Positions 26,293 to 33,812 of a DNA stretch of 58,353 bases are shown here, in pieces. Position 1 is the stretch's first letter, and every line of letters begins with the position of its first letter. A program made the position numbers and the translations under genes. Below the pieces are notes generated by a model. That model did no database searches, had not been told where the DNA came from, and saw nothing but the letters and a program-made list of their open reading frames with translations. Source of the stretch: a virus; the IMG/VR virus record IMGVR_UViG_3300047300_000852, positions 1 to 58,353 of that record; one strand, given 5' to 3'.

Positions 26293-26302
26293 TCCTACGT
26301 AG
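26293..26302. promoter_or_regulatory. palindrome in divergent region
   Basis: CCTACGTAGG is a perfect 10-bp palindrome in the 35-bp gap between the minus-strand portal gene and the only plus-strand gene. It overlaps the AGGA ribosome site of the latter, so it is a candidate operator. Confidence 0.35.
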
Positions 26303-26305
26303 GAC

Positions 26306-26887
26306 TTGCACACCTTGCCACGCGTTGACCCTTCGACAATTTACCAGATTTTCTGGCTGTCCCACACCGGAATGCGGAAAAACGAAATAGCCCTACGGCT
26401 CAGCCTGACGCGTGATACCGTCACGAGCCACCTTTCGGGAAGACTATCCCACCGGTATAGCGCGTCGCTTAGACGACGAATCAGCACCCTCAGCAAGCCT
26501 GTTATCCGGGAACGCAAGGTACCCGAAGGCTATATCACAATCGCTGAGGCTTCCTACTTCTTCCAGGCCCGGCCAACCGTCAAAACAATCCTGCAAGTCT
26601 ACCCGATGCGGCGGGAAATCATCGACCGCGCCAACTACACCCGCCGCGAATGGGTCAGGGAATTTGTAGCCTCGAAGAACTCCCCAGGCGTCGAGGGAAT
26701 CCTGATGACTCCACAGGCTGCGAAGTACCTCTACGGGATCCGATGCAAGGGAAAGTTCGTACGCCTCGCAGACGTTGACGCATCAGACGAACCGGCAAGC
26801 CTCATTCACTTCGCACTATCAATGATGGACTGGACACAAATGCCGTTCGTGACCCTTGACCTACAAGACGTGATGCAATTCACGTAA
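26306..26887 (+). CDS. HTH DNA-binding protein, only plus-strand gene
   Basis: A 193-residue protein. An N-terminal helix-turn-helix of LuxR/sigma-region-4 style is clear (LSHTGMRKNEIALRLSLTRDTVTSHLSG, split here over residues 18-45), followed by a basic stretch and an unknown domain. The start is uncertain: no ATG precedes the HTH, TTG at 26306 or 26315 would use TAGGA, and ATG at 26372 would cut the HTH. It is convergent with the next gene and divergent from the portal gene; it may be a repressor or late-gene regulator. Confidence 0.65.
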   Translation: MHTLPRVDPSTIYQIFWLSHTGMRKNEIALRLSLTRDTVTSHLSGRLSHRYSASLRRRISTLSKPVIRERKVPEGYITIAEASYFFQARPTVKTILQVYPMRREIIDRANYTRREWVREFVASKNSPGVEGILMTPQAAKYLYGIRCKGKFVRLADVDASDEPASLIHFALSMMDWTQMPFVTLDLQDVMQFT

Positions 26888-26891
26888 CACC

Positions 26892-27281
26892 CTACCGGGG
26901 AAGCACGCGGCCTATCTGCCTGCGTGTCATCGGTACACCATCTACGAACTCAACTATCGACACCTCAGCCACGCGGCAAGCCTGAGCCAACTGTAGCCGC
27001 TTCGATAGTTCTTCACTCAGTCGCTCAACCGTACCAAGTGACAGCTTCTCCGCTAGCTTTACCGCGTCAGCCTCACGCGCGAACATCTTTACAGGGGTGA
27101 GGCTCAGGTAGTCATTGAGCGTCACCAAATAGCTCTTAGTTGGCGCTCTGCTTGCTAATCGCTTGCAAGTACTCCGGGGACGGGCTTCGCGGTCTTTCGG
27201 CTTGCTCGGCTTTGCAGCAGGCTTCCCTGATCCTTTGGCAATCTTCCTTGCAACGCCGCATTTCTTCTTGATCGACTTCAT
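26892..27281 (-). CDS. small basic protein
   Basis: 129 residues with a Lys/Pro-rich N-terminus and a soluble domain (YLVTLNDYLSLTPVKMFAREADAVKLAEKLS). Its first 146 nt overlap the upstream membrane-protein gene in another frame and the ribosome site is weak, so the start may lie further in. No other reading frame explains 26892-27135. Function unknown. Confidence 0.5.
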   Translation of the reverse strand: MKSIKKKCGVARKIAKGSGKPAAKPSKPKDREARPRSTCKRLASRAPTKSYLVTLNDYLSLTPVKMFAREADAVKLAEKLSLGTVERLSEELSKRLQLAQACRVAEVSIVEFVDGVPMTRRQIGRVLPR

Positions 27282-27387
27282 CCGGAATCACCCTAACAAT
27301 GCCTTTCCAAATCATCGCCGTAATCGCGACAAACGCCACGATTGCACAGATGCCAACATACCAGCCAACCGACAAAAAAGCGAACAT
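27136..27387 (-). CDS. single-pass membrane protein
   Basis: 83 residues with an N-terminal membrane segment (about 5-28) and a Cys-containing charged helix (RRCKEDCQRIREACCKAEQ). AAAGG lies 6 nt before the ATG, within the leader that also holds palindrome B. The overlapping pair with the following gene recalls spanin or toxin-type pairs, without other support. Confidence 0.6.
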   Translation of the reverse strand: MFAFLSVGWYVGICAIVAFVAITAMIWKGIVRVIPDEVDQEEMRRCKEDCQRIREACCKAEQAERPRSPSPEYLQAISKQSAN

Positions 27388-27401
27388 CGAAAAACCTTTC
27401 G

Positions 27402-27424
27402 AAAAAACGTAACGTTACTTTTTT
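27402..27424. repeat. palindrome B, exact core
   Basis: GTAACGTTAC between A- and T-runs, nearly perfectly symmetric. On the coding strand it supplies the AAG TAA end of the upstream zinc-ribbon gene and lies in the leader of the membrane protein. Confidence 0.8.
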
Positions 27425-27696
27425 ACGCAACCGTCCTCAGTCCATCGCAGCCCACTGGTTTTCAGCGAAGCACGAGCTTCACACAGCAGGCAAGTTTTCG
27501 TAGTGATCGCAGCGCCACAATCCGGGCACCTTCCTTGAATGGTCCGATAGTGCACCGCCGCCTCACCTCGATGCCTTATCTGATTGACTACCTTTTGAGA
27601 TAGTCCAGTTCGCAGCGCTATCGTCCTGGTATCCTCCTTCGTATCGAGGATAGTTCGAATCTGATCTTTCGTTGGGTGCTTTCCCTTGCTTTTCAT
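27415..27696 (-). CDS. HTH and zinc-ribbon protein
   Basis: 93 residues: an N-terminal helix-turn-helix (TRTIALRTGLSQKVVNQIRHR) and a C-terminal zinc ribbon (CPDCGAAITTKTCLLC). It is probably a small DNA-binding regulator. The last codons Lys-Lys-stop are part of palindrome B. Confidence 0.65.
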   Translation of the reverse strand: MKSKGKHPTKDQIRTILDTKEDTRTIALRTGLSQKVVNQIRHRGEAAVHYRTIQGRCPDCGAAITTKTCLLCEARASLKTSGLRWTEDGCVKK

Positions 27697-27717
27697 TGGT
27701 CCATGCTCCTTTGCAGG

Positions 27718-27731
27718 TGGAAACGTTTCCA
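27718..27731. repeat. palindrome A, exact copy, intergenic
   Basis: TGGAAACGTTTCCA lies in the 36-nt gap between the HNH gene stop and the start of the HTH/zinc-ribbon gene. Confidence 0.85.
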
Positions 27732-27732
27732 G

Positions 27733-28194
27733 TTAGTACCGCCGTCCTTCGCGGTATTGTTCGCAGTGACTTCTCACCAGCGGATTCGACTTTGACCAGT
27801 TTGGATTCCCTGGCTTCCATGGCCCATCAGGATCATGCCCGATCTCGAAATGATGCCGACGGCATAGCGTTATCAAGTTCCATTCGTCCAACTCCAATTC
27901 AGGCCGAAGGTGGAACGGCTCAATATGGTGCACGTTCAACGCCTTGATCGAACCACATGCAGCGCAGAACGGATGCCGCTTCACGAAGTCATTCCGCACA
28001 GCTTGCCACTCAGAGGAACGCTCACCCTCGTACACGTCAGCATCGACAGATTCGATCCACTGGTGATCTGGTTCGTTCGGTATCGGCTTCTGTCGCTCAA
28101 AGGTCAGCAACAGGATTCCCACCATGCAACCGACGATGCCGAGCACTCGAAGCAGAAATCCTAGCCGTTCTAGCCAAATCGTTACGCGGTCCAT
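27733..28194 (-). CDS. membrane-anchored HNH endonuclease
   Basis: 153 residues starting at ATG in a TGATG overlap. One membrane segment (about 12-33) precedes a full HNH domain: HPFCAACGSIKALNVHHIEPFHLRPELELDEWNL split over about 72-104, then ITLCRRHHFEIGH. HNH nucleases nick or cut DNA; a membrane anchor is unusual and could place it at the packaging or entry site. Function inferred from motif only. Confidence 0.75.
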   Translation of the reverse strand: MDRVTIWLERLGFLLRVLGIVGCMVGILLLTFERQKPIPNEPDHQWIESVDADVYEGERSSEWQAVRNDFVKRHPFCAACGSIKALNVHHIEPFHLRPELELDEWNLITLCRRHHFEIGHDPDGPWKPGNPNWSKSNPLVRSHCEQYREGRRY

Positions 28195-28421
28195 CAGTCC
28201 ACCCTCGCAATAAAACCAGCAAACGCCCAATCATTCCAGGGGGCATACGGCACAGCCTGGACGCGAAACCGACCACGAACACCGATCAACCTCAACGCGG
28301 TCTTGCCCAACTCAACAGCTTGCGATTCAGTCGCGGCTCGTACGTAGCTCCTACCAAGCATCACGTCACGGTTCTTGCCTGCGTAGGCGATTACCTGCCA
28401 CTGTTTCGAAGGCTCACTCAC
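28194..28421 (-). CDS. hypothetical protein
   Basis: 75 residues, soluble, basic (WQVIAYAGKNRDVMLGRSYVRAATESQAVELGKTALRL). It resembles short alpha/beta accessory phage proteins but no family is recognised. It is coupled on both sides by overlaps. Confidence 0.55.
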   Translation of the reverse strand: MSEPSKQWQVIAYAGKNRDVMLGRSYVRAATESQAVELGKTALRLIGVRGRFRVQAVPYAPWNDWAFAGFIARVD

Positions 28422-28665
28422 TTGCCTGCTCCTTCGCCTGTAGTTTTTTCACTCGATCGGAATGAATCACGAGTAGCTTTGTGGCTGACTTCTCAATCGC
28501 GTTGTACAACTCCGAGTCGTTCCCATGTAGGGCATTGCAGATTGCAGCCATGAAGTACGGGTCGAAGTCTCCAGCAGCTTTCAGCCGCAAGTCACCCACC
28601 CAGTACGATAGGCACCGCGTATCATTCTCAAGCGGCTTACCGCGAATCTCAGCGGTTATTTTCAT
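28414..28665 (-). CDS. hypothetical protein
   Basis: 83 residues with CLSYWVGDLRLKAAGDFDPYFMAAICNALHG and a basic helical C-terminus. It overlaps both neighbours by a few bases. Unknown function. Confidence 0.55.
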   Translation of the reverse strand: MKITAEIRGKPLENDTRCLSYWVGDLRLKAAGDFDPYFMAAICNALHGNDSELYNAIEKSATKLLVIHSDRVKKLQAKEQASE

Positions 28666-29129
28666 GCTACCACCTCATTCGAATAGTACGCCAACTGTTC
28701 ACCGATCCCCATCCCCTTGACCGGTAGAATCACCTCGACGCCCACCAGCTTGAGAATCGACGCCAACGGCTCACAGTACCCCTTGCCTGCATGGATCTCG
28801 ACCGAAACCGTTCGCAGGTCTCGAATATCCCAGTCATAGTACAGTTCATTGATCAACTGACTTGCAGCGCCAACGTGCCATGCGGACACGTCGATCTGTT
28901 CTTTGTCCAGCATCGTGTGATCGTAGACCCTCAGCGGAGTTCTCGGATTGATGCAGCCGCTTTTCGCTGAGATGATAAACCAGGGAAGTTTCCTCGACTC
29001 AACGTGATTCACTCGCTTATGGAACAGGTCAGAACAGTACAGTTCACGGGCCGCAATCATCGGCTCGAATTGGTTTGTCGTGTTCTTCTTCTTGGAGCAC
29101 CCGATGAGTGCGAATAGCTTACGGCTCAC
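28662..29129 (-). CDS. DUF6884-type protein
   Basis: 155 residues with the family pattern LIGCSKKK ... AARELYCSDLFHKRVNHVE ... PWFIISAKSG at the N-terminus. Members occur in many phages and bacteria; some are neighbours of nucleic-acid modification genes. No catalytic role is assigned here. Confidence 0.7.
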   Translation of the reverse strand: MSRKLFALIGCSKKKNTTNQFEPMIAARELYCSDLFHKRVNHVESRKLPWFIISAKSGCINPRTPLRVYDHTMLDKEQIDVSAWHVGAASQLINELYYDWDIRDLRTVSVEIHAGKGYCEPLASILKLVGVEVILPVKGMGIGEQLAYYSNEVVA

Positions 29130-29389
29130 GCGTCACCGCCTTTCTGCTTTCCCCTTGCGGCAATCATCGCATCAGCCCTTGCGTAGCAGTACTCCGCATC
29201 CTCTGCATCACACTTTGCACGCCATTCTTCGAGCGTCATGCCGCATCCCTCACGCCATCGACGATGATCGTCAGACGACGCCAATCCCTCTGCGATTTGC
29301 CCCGCGAACCAGTCGCGTAGGCTCATGCCGTCAACTGGTGCATCGCGTTGCACTGGAAACGCTGGCCCTCCGTCGTCAATTTTACTCAC
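29126..29389 (-). CDS. small conserved phage protein
   Basis: 87 residues with the widespread phage pattern DGGPAFPV ... DGMSLRDWFAGQIAEG, then a helical end (EYCYARADAMIAAR). Proteins of this kind are common in accessory regions and have no known function. Coupled to its neighbours by 4-nt overlaps. Confidence 0.65.
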   Translation of the reverse strand: MSKIDDGGPAFPVQRDAPVDGMSLRDWFAGQIAEGLASSDDHRRWREGCGMTLEEWRAKCDAEDAEYCYARADAMIAARGKQKGGDA

Positions 29390-29604
29390 GCTTCACCGCC
29401 TTTCTTTGCTTTGATATGCTCCAATATCACCACCACGCATTGAGCGGCTAAAACCGCATTGCTTAAGGTCAAAAGCGGTCTTGTCTCTCCACTTGCGACC
29501 ATGCGAAAATGCGTCTCGAATGATTCGCTATGGCTGACAAAATCGGGGTCGTTCAGAATCATTCGAAATCTTTCGAAAAGCTCCTCTAGTGTTGGGGTTG
29601 TCAC
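29386..29604 (-). CDS. hypothetical helical protein
   Basis: 72 residues, helical, with a hydrophobic stretch near residues 45-62 (LSNAVLAAQCVVVILEHI) that may be amphipathic. Ends KKGGEA, like the next upstream protein, suggesting duplication of the gene end. Unknown function. Confidence 0.55.
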   Translation of the reverse strand: MTTPTLEELFERFRMILNDPDFVSHSESFETHFRMVASGETRPLLTLSNAVLAAQCVVVILEHIKAKKGGEA

Positions 29605-29798
29605 GCTTCACCGCCTTTCTTCAATCGCTTGACTTCTGCCTTGAGCATGTCTCGTTCGTCTCGCAACTCGTCGATTATGTCGTCACGCTTGCGAATCTCT
29701 TCCGCATCCTTCGCAGCTTGACTCTGGAGCGTGTCCAGTTCGTCAGCCGACTTCCGAAGCAACTCAATCAACTCAATCAATGACCAGTTCGAACTCAT
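29601..29798 (-). CDS. small coiled-coil protein
   Basis: 65 residues, almost entirely coiled coil (DELDTLQSQAAKDAEEIRKR, DELRDERDMLKAEVKRLKK). A promoter-like box C element and palindrome B lie in its leader, so it may head a transcript of accessory genes. Confidence 0.6.
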   Translation of the reverse strand: MSSNWSLIELIELLRKSADELDTLQSQAAKDAEEIRKRDDIIDELRDERDMLKAEVKRLKKGGEA

Positions 29799-29809
29799 GT
29801 TTGAACCTC

Positions 29810-29830
29810 AAAAAAAGTAACGTTGCAAAT
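29810..29830. repeat. palindrome B
   Basis: A-run, GTAACGTTGC, AAATTT, in the leader of the coiled-coil gene between its start and the box C element. Confidence 0.75.
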
Positions 29831-29844
29831 TTACCGCCACCCTA

Positions 29845-29872
29845 TCAACGCCACCGGGCCAGTTAAGTACAC
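29845..29872 (-). promoter_or_regulatory. box C promoter-like element
   Basis: On the minus strand GTGTACT, 10 nt, GGTGGCGTTG, ending 47 nt before the coiled-coil gene start. Here the spacer also lies in a 10-bp hairpin with CCGGGC/GCCCGG. Confidence 0.6.
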
Positions 29873-29899
29873 CAGCCCGGAAACATTTTCGCCAGAAAC

Positions 29900-30982
29900 T
29901 TACTGGCGGCTCATTGGCATGATCACGTACCGGCATGATCCATCGACAAACAACGCCGGTTCTGTCGCACTCTTGGCGTGCAGTTCGAACATCGCTTCCG
30001 GGTCACAAGCTTTGAGGAAGTCTTGCAAGAATCGGTAGTCCATCACCAGATTCAGCTTGCCCTCAAACGCCACCGGCAAATCCACCTTCGCCGCCCCCAC
30101 CTCAGCCGTCCTGGAAGTGATCGACAAATTCCCATCGCTGAACACCAACTCGATGCCCGAACTATCCGCCGTAGCCGTGATCGCAGCTTGACGAACCGCC
30201 GAGTATACGTGACCGGCATTGAGTACAACCGGACTGCCCGACGCCTCTGGAAGCACCATCCGCCAATTCGGGTACCGTCCCTCAATCAATCGCGTCTGAA
30301 AGGTCATCTGATCATTCTCGACGATCAAATCATTCTTGACGATCTCGACGCTACACCGCTTCGACTCACCAAACGCTCGTATGATCGCTCCAACTGACTT
30401 GGCGGGAACAATGCAGCTTCCATGCTTCACCTCGTCAGGAACGGTGATAGAGCACGTTGACAGCCTCCTGCCGTCAGTAGCCACGAAGGAAACCTCACGC
30501 CCTCCGAACTCAACGAACACGCCACCGAGTTGATACCTGGTAGACTCCGTGTCACAGGCATGGGCACACCGTCGCAACGCATCGCAGAACTGCTTAGCTT
30601 CGAAGTCTACAGGATCCGTCACCTTGGCCTTGCATCGCGGAAACGCGTCAGGATTGGACGAAGGAATCGAAAACTTCGAATACTTGCTTTCCACCTTCAC
30701 CGCTGAACCGTCCGTGTAGATCGTCGCGGATTCTTCCTTCGACTCTCGAAGCATCGCAATCACCTTCTGCGGATTGATCAACACCGAGCCAGCATTGAGA
30801 ATGTCGTGATCCTTCGAGGCCACAACCACCGACTGCTCACCGTCAGTCGCTTGCAGCTTTACTTCATCGCCTACAGCATCTAAGCAAACATAGTGCAACT
30901 CACTCTTCGAGTGCCTTCCGCATAGGGGACTGACGATATCGATCGCCTTCAAGAACTTCACACGGTCAACGCTTATTTTCAC
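29900..30982 (-). CDS. dnaN: DNA polymerase III beta subunit, sliding clamp
   Basis: 360 residues matching bacterial beta clamps along the length: VKISVDRVKFLKAIDIVSPLCG at the start, PDAFPR near 110, GGVFVEF and FVATDGRRLS near 155-175, and the C-terminal VDGSCRYVIMPM (the usual ending is YVVMPMRL). GTG with GAAGG 9 nt upstream fits the clamp start better than a TTG five codons earlier. It would tether DNA polymerase; no polymerase gene is seen here, so it probably works with the host enzyme. Confidence 0.9.
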   Translation of the reverse strand: MKISVDRVKFLKAIDIVSPLCGRHSKSELHYVCLDAVGDEVKLQATDGEQSVVVASKDHDILNAGSVLINPQKVIAMLRESKEESATIYTDGSAVKVESKYSKFSIPSSNPDAFPRCKAKVTDPVDFEAKQFCDALRRCAHACDTESTRYQLGGVFVEFGGREVSFVATDGRRLSTCSITVPDEVKHGSCIVPAKSVGAIIRAFGESKRCSVEIVKNDLIVENDQMTFQTRLIEGRYPNWRMVLPEASGSPVVLNAGHVYSAVRQAAITATADSSGIELVFSDGNLSITSRTAEVGAAKVDLPVAFEGKLNLVMDYRFLQDFLKACDPEAMFELHAKSATEPALFVDGSCRYVIMPMSRQ

Positions 30983-31013
30983 TGGTAAAACCTTCAAAAA
31001 AGGGAATTCGAAC

Positions 31014-31027
31014 TGGAAACGTTTCCA
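31014..31027. repeat. palindrome A, exact copy, intergenic
   Basis: TGGAAACGTTTCCA lies 2 bp from the 3' end of the tRNA gene and 31 bp before the dnaN start. Confidence 0.85.
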
Positions 31028-31028
31028 G

Positions 31029-31102
31029 TGGGACGGGCAGGATTCGAACCTGCGTCTTTGGCACTCGAAGCGCCATAGCTTTCACCAATTAGCTACCGTC
31101 CC
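31029..31102 (-). tRNA. tRNA-Arg (anticodon TCG)
   Basis: A 74-nt cloverleaf: acceptor GGGACGG/CCGTCCC, anticodon arm TGGCG/TGCCA with loop CTTCGAG (anticodon TCG, reading CGA), T-arm GCAGG/CCTGC with loop TTCGAAT. The D-arm (AGCT/AGCT) is slightly unusual. No CCA is encoded. Confidence 0.85.
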
Positions 31103-31108
31103 AGCAAC

Positions 31109-31366
31109 CTACTGTTCAACCTTCACGAACGTTCCGTTCACCTCAAAACGCTTGCCGTCCTTAGTCTTGAAAACTGCCTGCGTTTTGTAGCTGTAAACGA
31201 ACGTCAGGTTTTCGTACTTAACGCCGTTGACATCCACCGTGTACAGCCGTTTATCTTGAGAATCTGGCAGCACAATCATCAGGGACACAATAGTCACGCA
31301 AGCCGCAAGTACCGCCATAGTCAGCCACGTAATGAAACGCATCAAATCATCGACGGGATCGCTCAC
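31109..31366 (-). CDS. single-pass membrane protein
   Basis: 85 residues with an N-terminal membrane helix (about 13-34) and a soluble C-terminal part of beta type (YTVDVNGVKYENLTFVYSYKTQAVFKTKDG). Coupled to the upstream gene by an ATGA overlap. Unknown function. Confidence 0.6.
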   Translation of the reverse strand: MSDPVDDLMRFITWLTMAVLAACVTIVSLMIVLPDSQDKRLYTVDVNGVKYENLTFVYSYKTQAVFKTKDGKRFEVNGTFVKVEQ

Positions 31367-31752
31367 TCAGCCACCTTAACGCCGAACGGGGTTCCGTCGC
31401 GAAACTTTAGTTCAACTAGAGCATCTTTGTAAAATTGAGACTCATGGTCGTCTAAAAACCACACTCCTTCGGAATCACAATGCTGCACCTTGCCAAATTC
31501 TCCTGCTCCGAAGTCGATGAAATCACCGCTTAGAGGATGAGCAAGGAACTCCGCCGCATTCGCAAACGCTCGATACCGCGCGGGCTTTTCGATCTTGCGA
31601 ATGATGACGTAGTTTTTGTTCATCCTGAAAGCTTTTTCTCTGTCGTGTTGCTCAATCGATCCGTCGCCTGTAATGAAAAACTCTCCGTTCTCAACCTTGC
31701 CAACTCTCACCAACTCCCAACCATCTGGGATTCCTTCGATTTTGACACTCAT
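31363..31752 (-). CDS. small phage protein with IPDGWELVRVG motif
   Basis: 129 residues. The opening KIEGIPDGWELVRVGKVENGEFFI is a motif seen repeatedly in phage accessory proteins of unknown function. ATG after GAGGTGAAA was chosen. A related GW motif occurs in the 472-residue protein at 42.4-43.8 kb. Confidence 0.6.
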   Translation of the reverse strand: MSVKIEGIPDGWELVRVGKVENGEFFITGDGSIEQHDREKAFRMNKNYVIIRKIEKPARYRAFANAAEFLAHPLSGDFIDFGAGEFGKVQHCDSEGVWFLDDHESQFYKDALVELKFRDGTPFGVKVAE

Positions 31753-31768
31753 TTTCACCTCATAAAAC

Positions 31769-31782
31769 TGGAAACGTTTCCA
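31769..31782. repeat. palindrome A, exact copy, intergenic
   Basis: TGGAAACGTTTCCA in the 42-nt gap between the GNAT gene and the next gene. Confidence 0.85.
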
Positions 31783-31794
31783 CCTAAACCACCA

Positions 31795-32250
31795 CTAAGA
31801 CAACGCCTCTAAAAGCGATTTGTCCACCACAAAACGGAACTCTACCCCGTCCTGCTTATCCTCGAACATGCCGCGCTTAAACTCGGTAGCCCTGAACCTG
31901 CACGCCCTCAGGAACTCACAAGCCGCGATATTTTCAGCCTCCACTACCACGCAAATCATCCACCGCTTCAAGGTCAGTTTACCCTTGAGGTAGTCCACCA
32001 ACTCCCGGCCGATCCCGCGCCACTGGTACACCGGATCAACCCGCAGTTGCCAAATCGCGTACCCGTCCGTGCACCGCTGGTAGATCAAGTACGCCACAAC
32101 CTTCCCGTCAACCACGGCAACCACCGAGGACGTAGATTGATTGCCTGCCCATTGCCGAATCAATTTCTTGTCCGACGCTGGGTACCCAATATCGCAAGAG
32201 ATTTCACAGCATCGCGGCAAGTCTCTTGCGGTCATCTTCCGAAGGTCCAT
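31795..32250 (-). CDS. GNAT-family acetyltransferase (RimI-like)
   Basis: 151 residues with GNAT motifs: VVAVVDGKVVAYLIY (beta 2-4), LRVDPVYQWRGIGRELVDYL (acetyl-CoA-binding motif A, Q/RxxGxG/A) and a C-terminal FRFVVDK strand. It may acetylate a protein or small molecule. The ATG is preceded by GGTG; palindrome B is just upstream. Confidence 0.8.
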   Translation of the reverse strand: MDLRKMTARDLPRCCEISCDIGYPASDKKLIRQWAGNQSTSSVVAVVDGKVVAYLIYQRCTDGYAIWQLRVDPVYQWRGIGRELVDYLKGKLTLKRWMICVVVEAENIAACEFLRACRFRATEFKRGMFEDKQDGVEFRFVVDKSLLEALS

Positions 32251-32258
32251 AGTGCACC

Positions 32259-32278
32259 AAAAAAAGTAACGTTGCAAT
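32259..32278. repeat. palindrome B
   Basis: A-run, GTAACGTTGCAATTA. On the coding strand it follows the TAA stop of the 327-residue coiled-coil gene and lies in the leader of the GNAT gene. Confidence 0.75.
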
Positions 32279-33261
32279 TATTCCGACAGCGCACCCATGT
32301 GCACAACGAACGCGGGCATCGACGCCTCAAACGCAGTCTTAAGCGCGTTGACCGATCGCAGCGCCTCATCGATCAACTCACCGTAGATCAGGGTCGTGCC
32401 CTCATCAGCGAATTGCGTCAAGGATTGTACAGCAGACTCCAGGTCATTCATGTACTTCGGCTTGCGTGCCCGAACTCCATCGAGGACTGCTTGGAACTCT
32501 GCTTCCATTTCCCGCAGTCGCTCGACTTCCTTGCGTTGCTCTTCCAGCTTCTCCAATCGTTCCTGCTCAGCTTCGATCTTCGCTTTCTCTTCCGCAGCCC
32601 TACGTTCTGCTTCCAGTTTCTCGGCTCGCAGTGCCTCCAGTTCTGCTCGTTCCTTCTCAGCCTGTGCACGTAACGCTTGAGCTTCCGCCCTCGCAGCTTG
32701 CAACTCTGCTTCGATCTTCTCACGGGACGCACGTTCTGCCTCAGCTTTAGCGGCTTCCTCTGCCTTGCGTGCTTCCAGCTTCTCACCACCGACGCGCAGT
32801 GCCTCAGCCCACTCAAACGCCGACGCATTCTCAGCCACTTCCACAGAGCAAGCCTCACCACAGATTGCAAGGTGCTCTGCCAATCGACCGTTCACAAACG
32901 CCAACTGCTTTTCTTCCAGTTCCTTCCGCTTGCGTTCTGCCTCAGCATCGACCTCAGCCTTCATCGCGACCAGTGGTGCTTCGATCTTCTCGACCTCACC
33001 AGTCAGCCGCTTAGCTTCCGCATTCACCGTACGTTGCCACTTCAACGCTTCCTCATTCAGAGACTTCCTAGCCGCATCAATTCCTGTTCGGGCCTTCACG
33101 CAAACCCGGATTGCCTTGCGGACTTCCTCGTACCCTTCACTGGTATCAGCGGTCAATTGGGCGAAGTCCTCCCGCATCTTCGCAAGCACCTCGTTCGATA
33201 CCACCCCCGACAATGCAGCCACTCCACCGACCTTCACTTCTGCCTTAACTTCTGTACTCAC
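32278..33261 (-). CDS. long coiled-coil protein, DUF1351-like pattern
   Basis: 327 residues. The region VRKAIRVCVKARTGIDAARKSLNEE and the following helices resemble phage coiled-coil proteins often encoded near recombination genes; residues 100-260 are a continuous charged coiled coil (EAERKRKELEEKQ, EKERAELEALRAEK). It probably acts as a structural or adaptor protein in DNA metabolism. Confidence 0.65.
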   Translation of the reverse strand: MSTEVKAEVKVGGVAALSGVVSNEVLAKMREDFAQLTADTSEGYEEVRKAIRVCVKARTGIDAARKSLNEEALKWQRTVNAEAKRLTGEVEKIEAPLVAMKAEVDAEAERKRKELEEKQLAFVNGRLAEHLAICGEACSVEVAENASAFEWAEALRVGGEKLEARKAEEAAKAEAERASREKIEAELQAARAEAQALRAQAEKERAELEALRAEKLEAERRAAEEKAKIEAEQERLEKLEEQRKEVERLREMEAEFQAVLDGVRARKPKYMNDLESAVQSLTQFADEGTTLIYGELIDEALRSVNALKTAFEASMPAFVVHMGALSE

Positions 33262-33284
33262 TTCAAACCTCTAAGGGAAACAAA

Positions 33285-33308
33285 CAAAAAACGGAACGTT
33301 ACTATTTT
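33285..33308. repeat. palindrome B
   Basis: A-run, CGGAACGTTACTATTTT. It supplies the TAG stop of the 87-residue gene and lies upstream of the coiled-coil gene. Confidence 0.7.
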
Positions 33309-33565
33309 CCGAAGCGTGCCTCGTAAGCACTTGCTTCGATGAACTCACGCTGTCTGACGATCTCATTCAAACGCTCTTGCTCAGCCTCAGCAGCATTGCA
33401 AGCCGCGATAGCCTCATCCTTCGTGGCACACTCTCGCACATACTCCACGCTCAGCCGAGGCCCATCGATCGACCAGTAGCGGCCCTGGTCAACAATCATC
33501 CAATCGCAACCGTACGAACTTGACGCTACAACGTTCTCATCTTCAAGCACTTCGAATTTAAGCAT
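33302..33565 (-). CDS. hypothetical protein
   Basis: 87 residues: a beta-rich start (EVLEDENVVASSSYGCDWMIVDQGRYWSIDG) and a helical charged end. It has a GGAGG site and a box C element 20 nt upstream. Function unknown; ends FGK at palindrome B, as does the sigma factor gene. Confidence 0.6.
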   Translation of the reverse strand: MLKFEVLEDENVVASSSYGCDWMIVDQGRYWSIDGPRLSVEYVRECATKDEAIAACNAAEAEQERLNEIVRQREFIEASAYEARFGK

Positions 33566-33584
33566 CTTTCAGCCCTCCAACAGA

Positions 33585-33612
33585 ACAATGCCACCGAGCG
33601 ACAGAAGTACAC
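33585..33612 (-). promoter_or_regulatory. box C promoter-like element
   Basis: GTGTACT, 10 nt, GGTGGCATTGTT on the minus strand, 20 nt before the start of the 87-residue gene. Confidence 0.6.
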
Positions 33613-33630
33613 CAACAACATGGAACAAAC

Positions 33631-33644
33631 TGGAAACGTTCCCA
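33631..33644. repeat. palindrome A, one mismatch
   Basis: TGGAAACGTTCCCA, intergenic. Confidence 0.65.
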
Positions 33645-33660
33645 CTTCCAGCCATATTTA

Positions 33661-33683
33661 ACACACCCCCACTACAGGGGGTA
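33661..33683 (-). terminator. possible terminator hairpin
   Basis: TACCCCC pairs with GGGGGTG around a TGTAGT loop on the minus strand, but only GTGTT follows, so it is a weak intrinsic terminator at best. It lies in a 237-nt gene-free gap with two copies of palindrome A and a box C element. Confidence 0.35.
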
Positions 33684-33688
33684 GGCGC

Positions 33689-33702
33689 TGGAAACGTTTC
33701 CA
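33689..33702. repeat. palindrome A, exact copy, intergenic
   Basis: TGGAAACGTTTCCA beside the possible terminator. Confidence 0.85.
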
Positions 33703-33795
33703 GCTACTTTCGGAGAAACAACGAAAAACCCTGCGAATCTCAGCGTTTTCATTTTGAGACTATTGCAAGTTATTGACGGCAAAACTTCGGATATA

Positions 33796-33812
33796 CGCAA
33801 CGTTACTTTTTT
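33796..33812. repeat. palindrome B
   Basis: CGCAACGTTAC and T-run; it provides the final AAA AAG TAA of the 85-residue gene. Confidence 0.7.

Noticed and set aside
27425-27450. Further hammerhead-like CTGAGGA on the minus strand
   Set aside because: No GAAA or stem III follows it.
32677-33342. Long plus-strand frames opposite the coiled-coil protein
   Set aside because: They are antisense reflections of a repetitive gene with strong minus-strand coding evidence.
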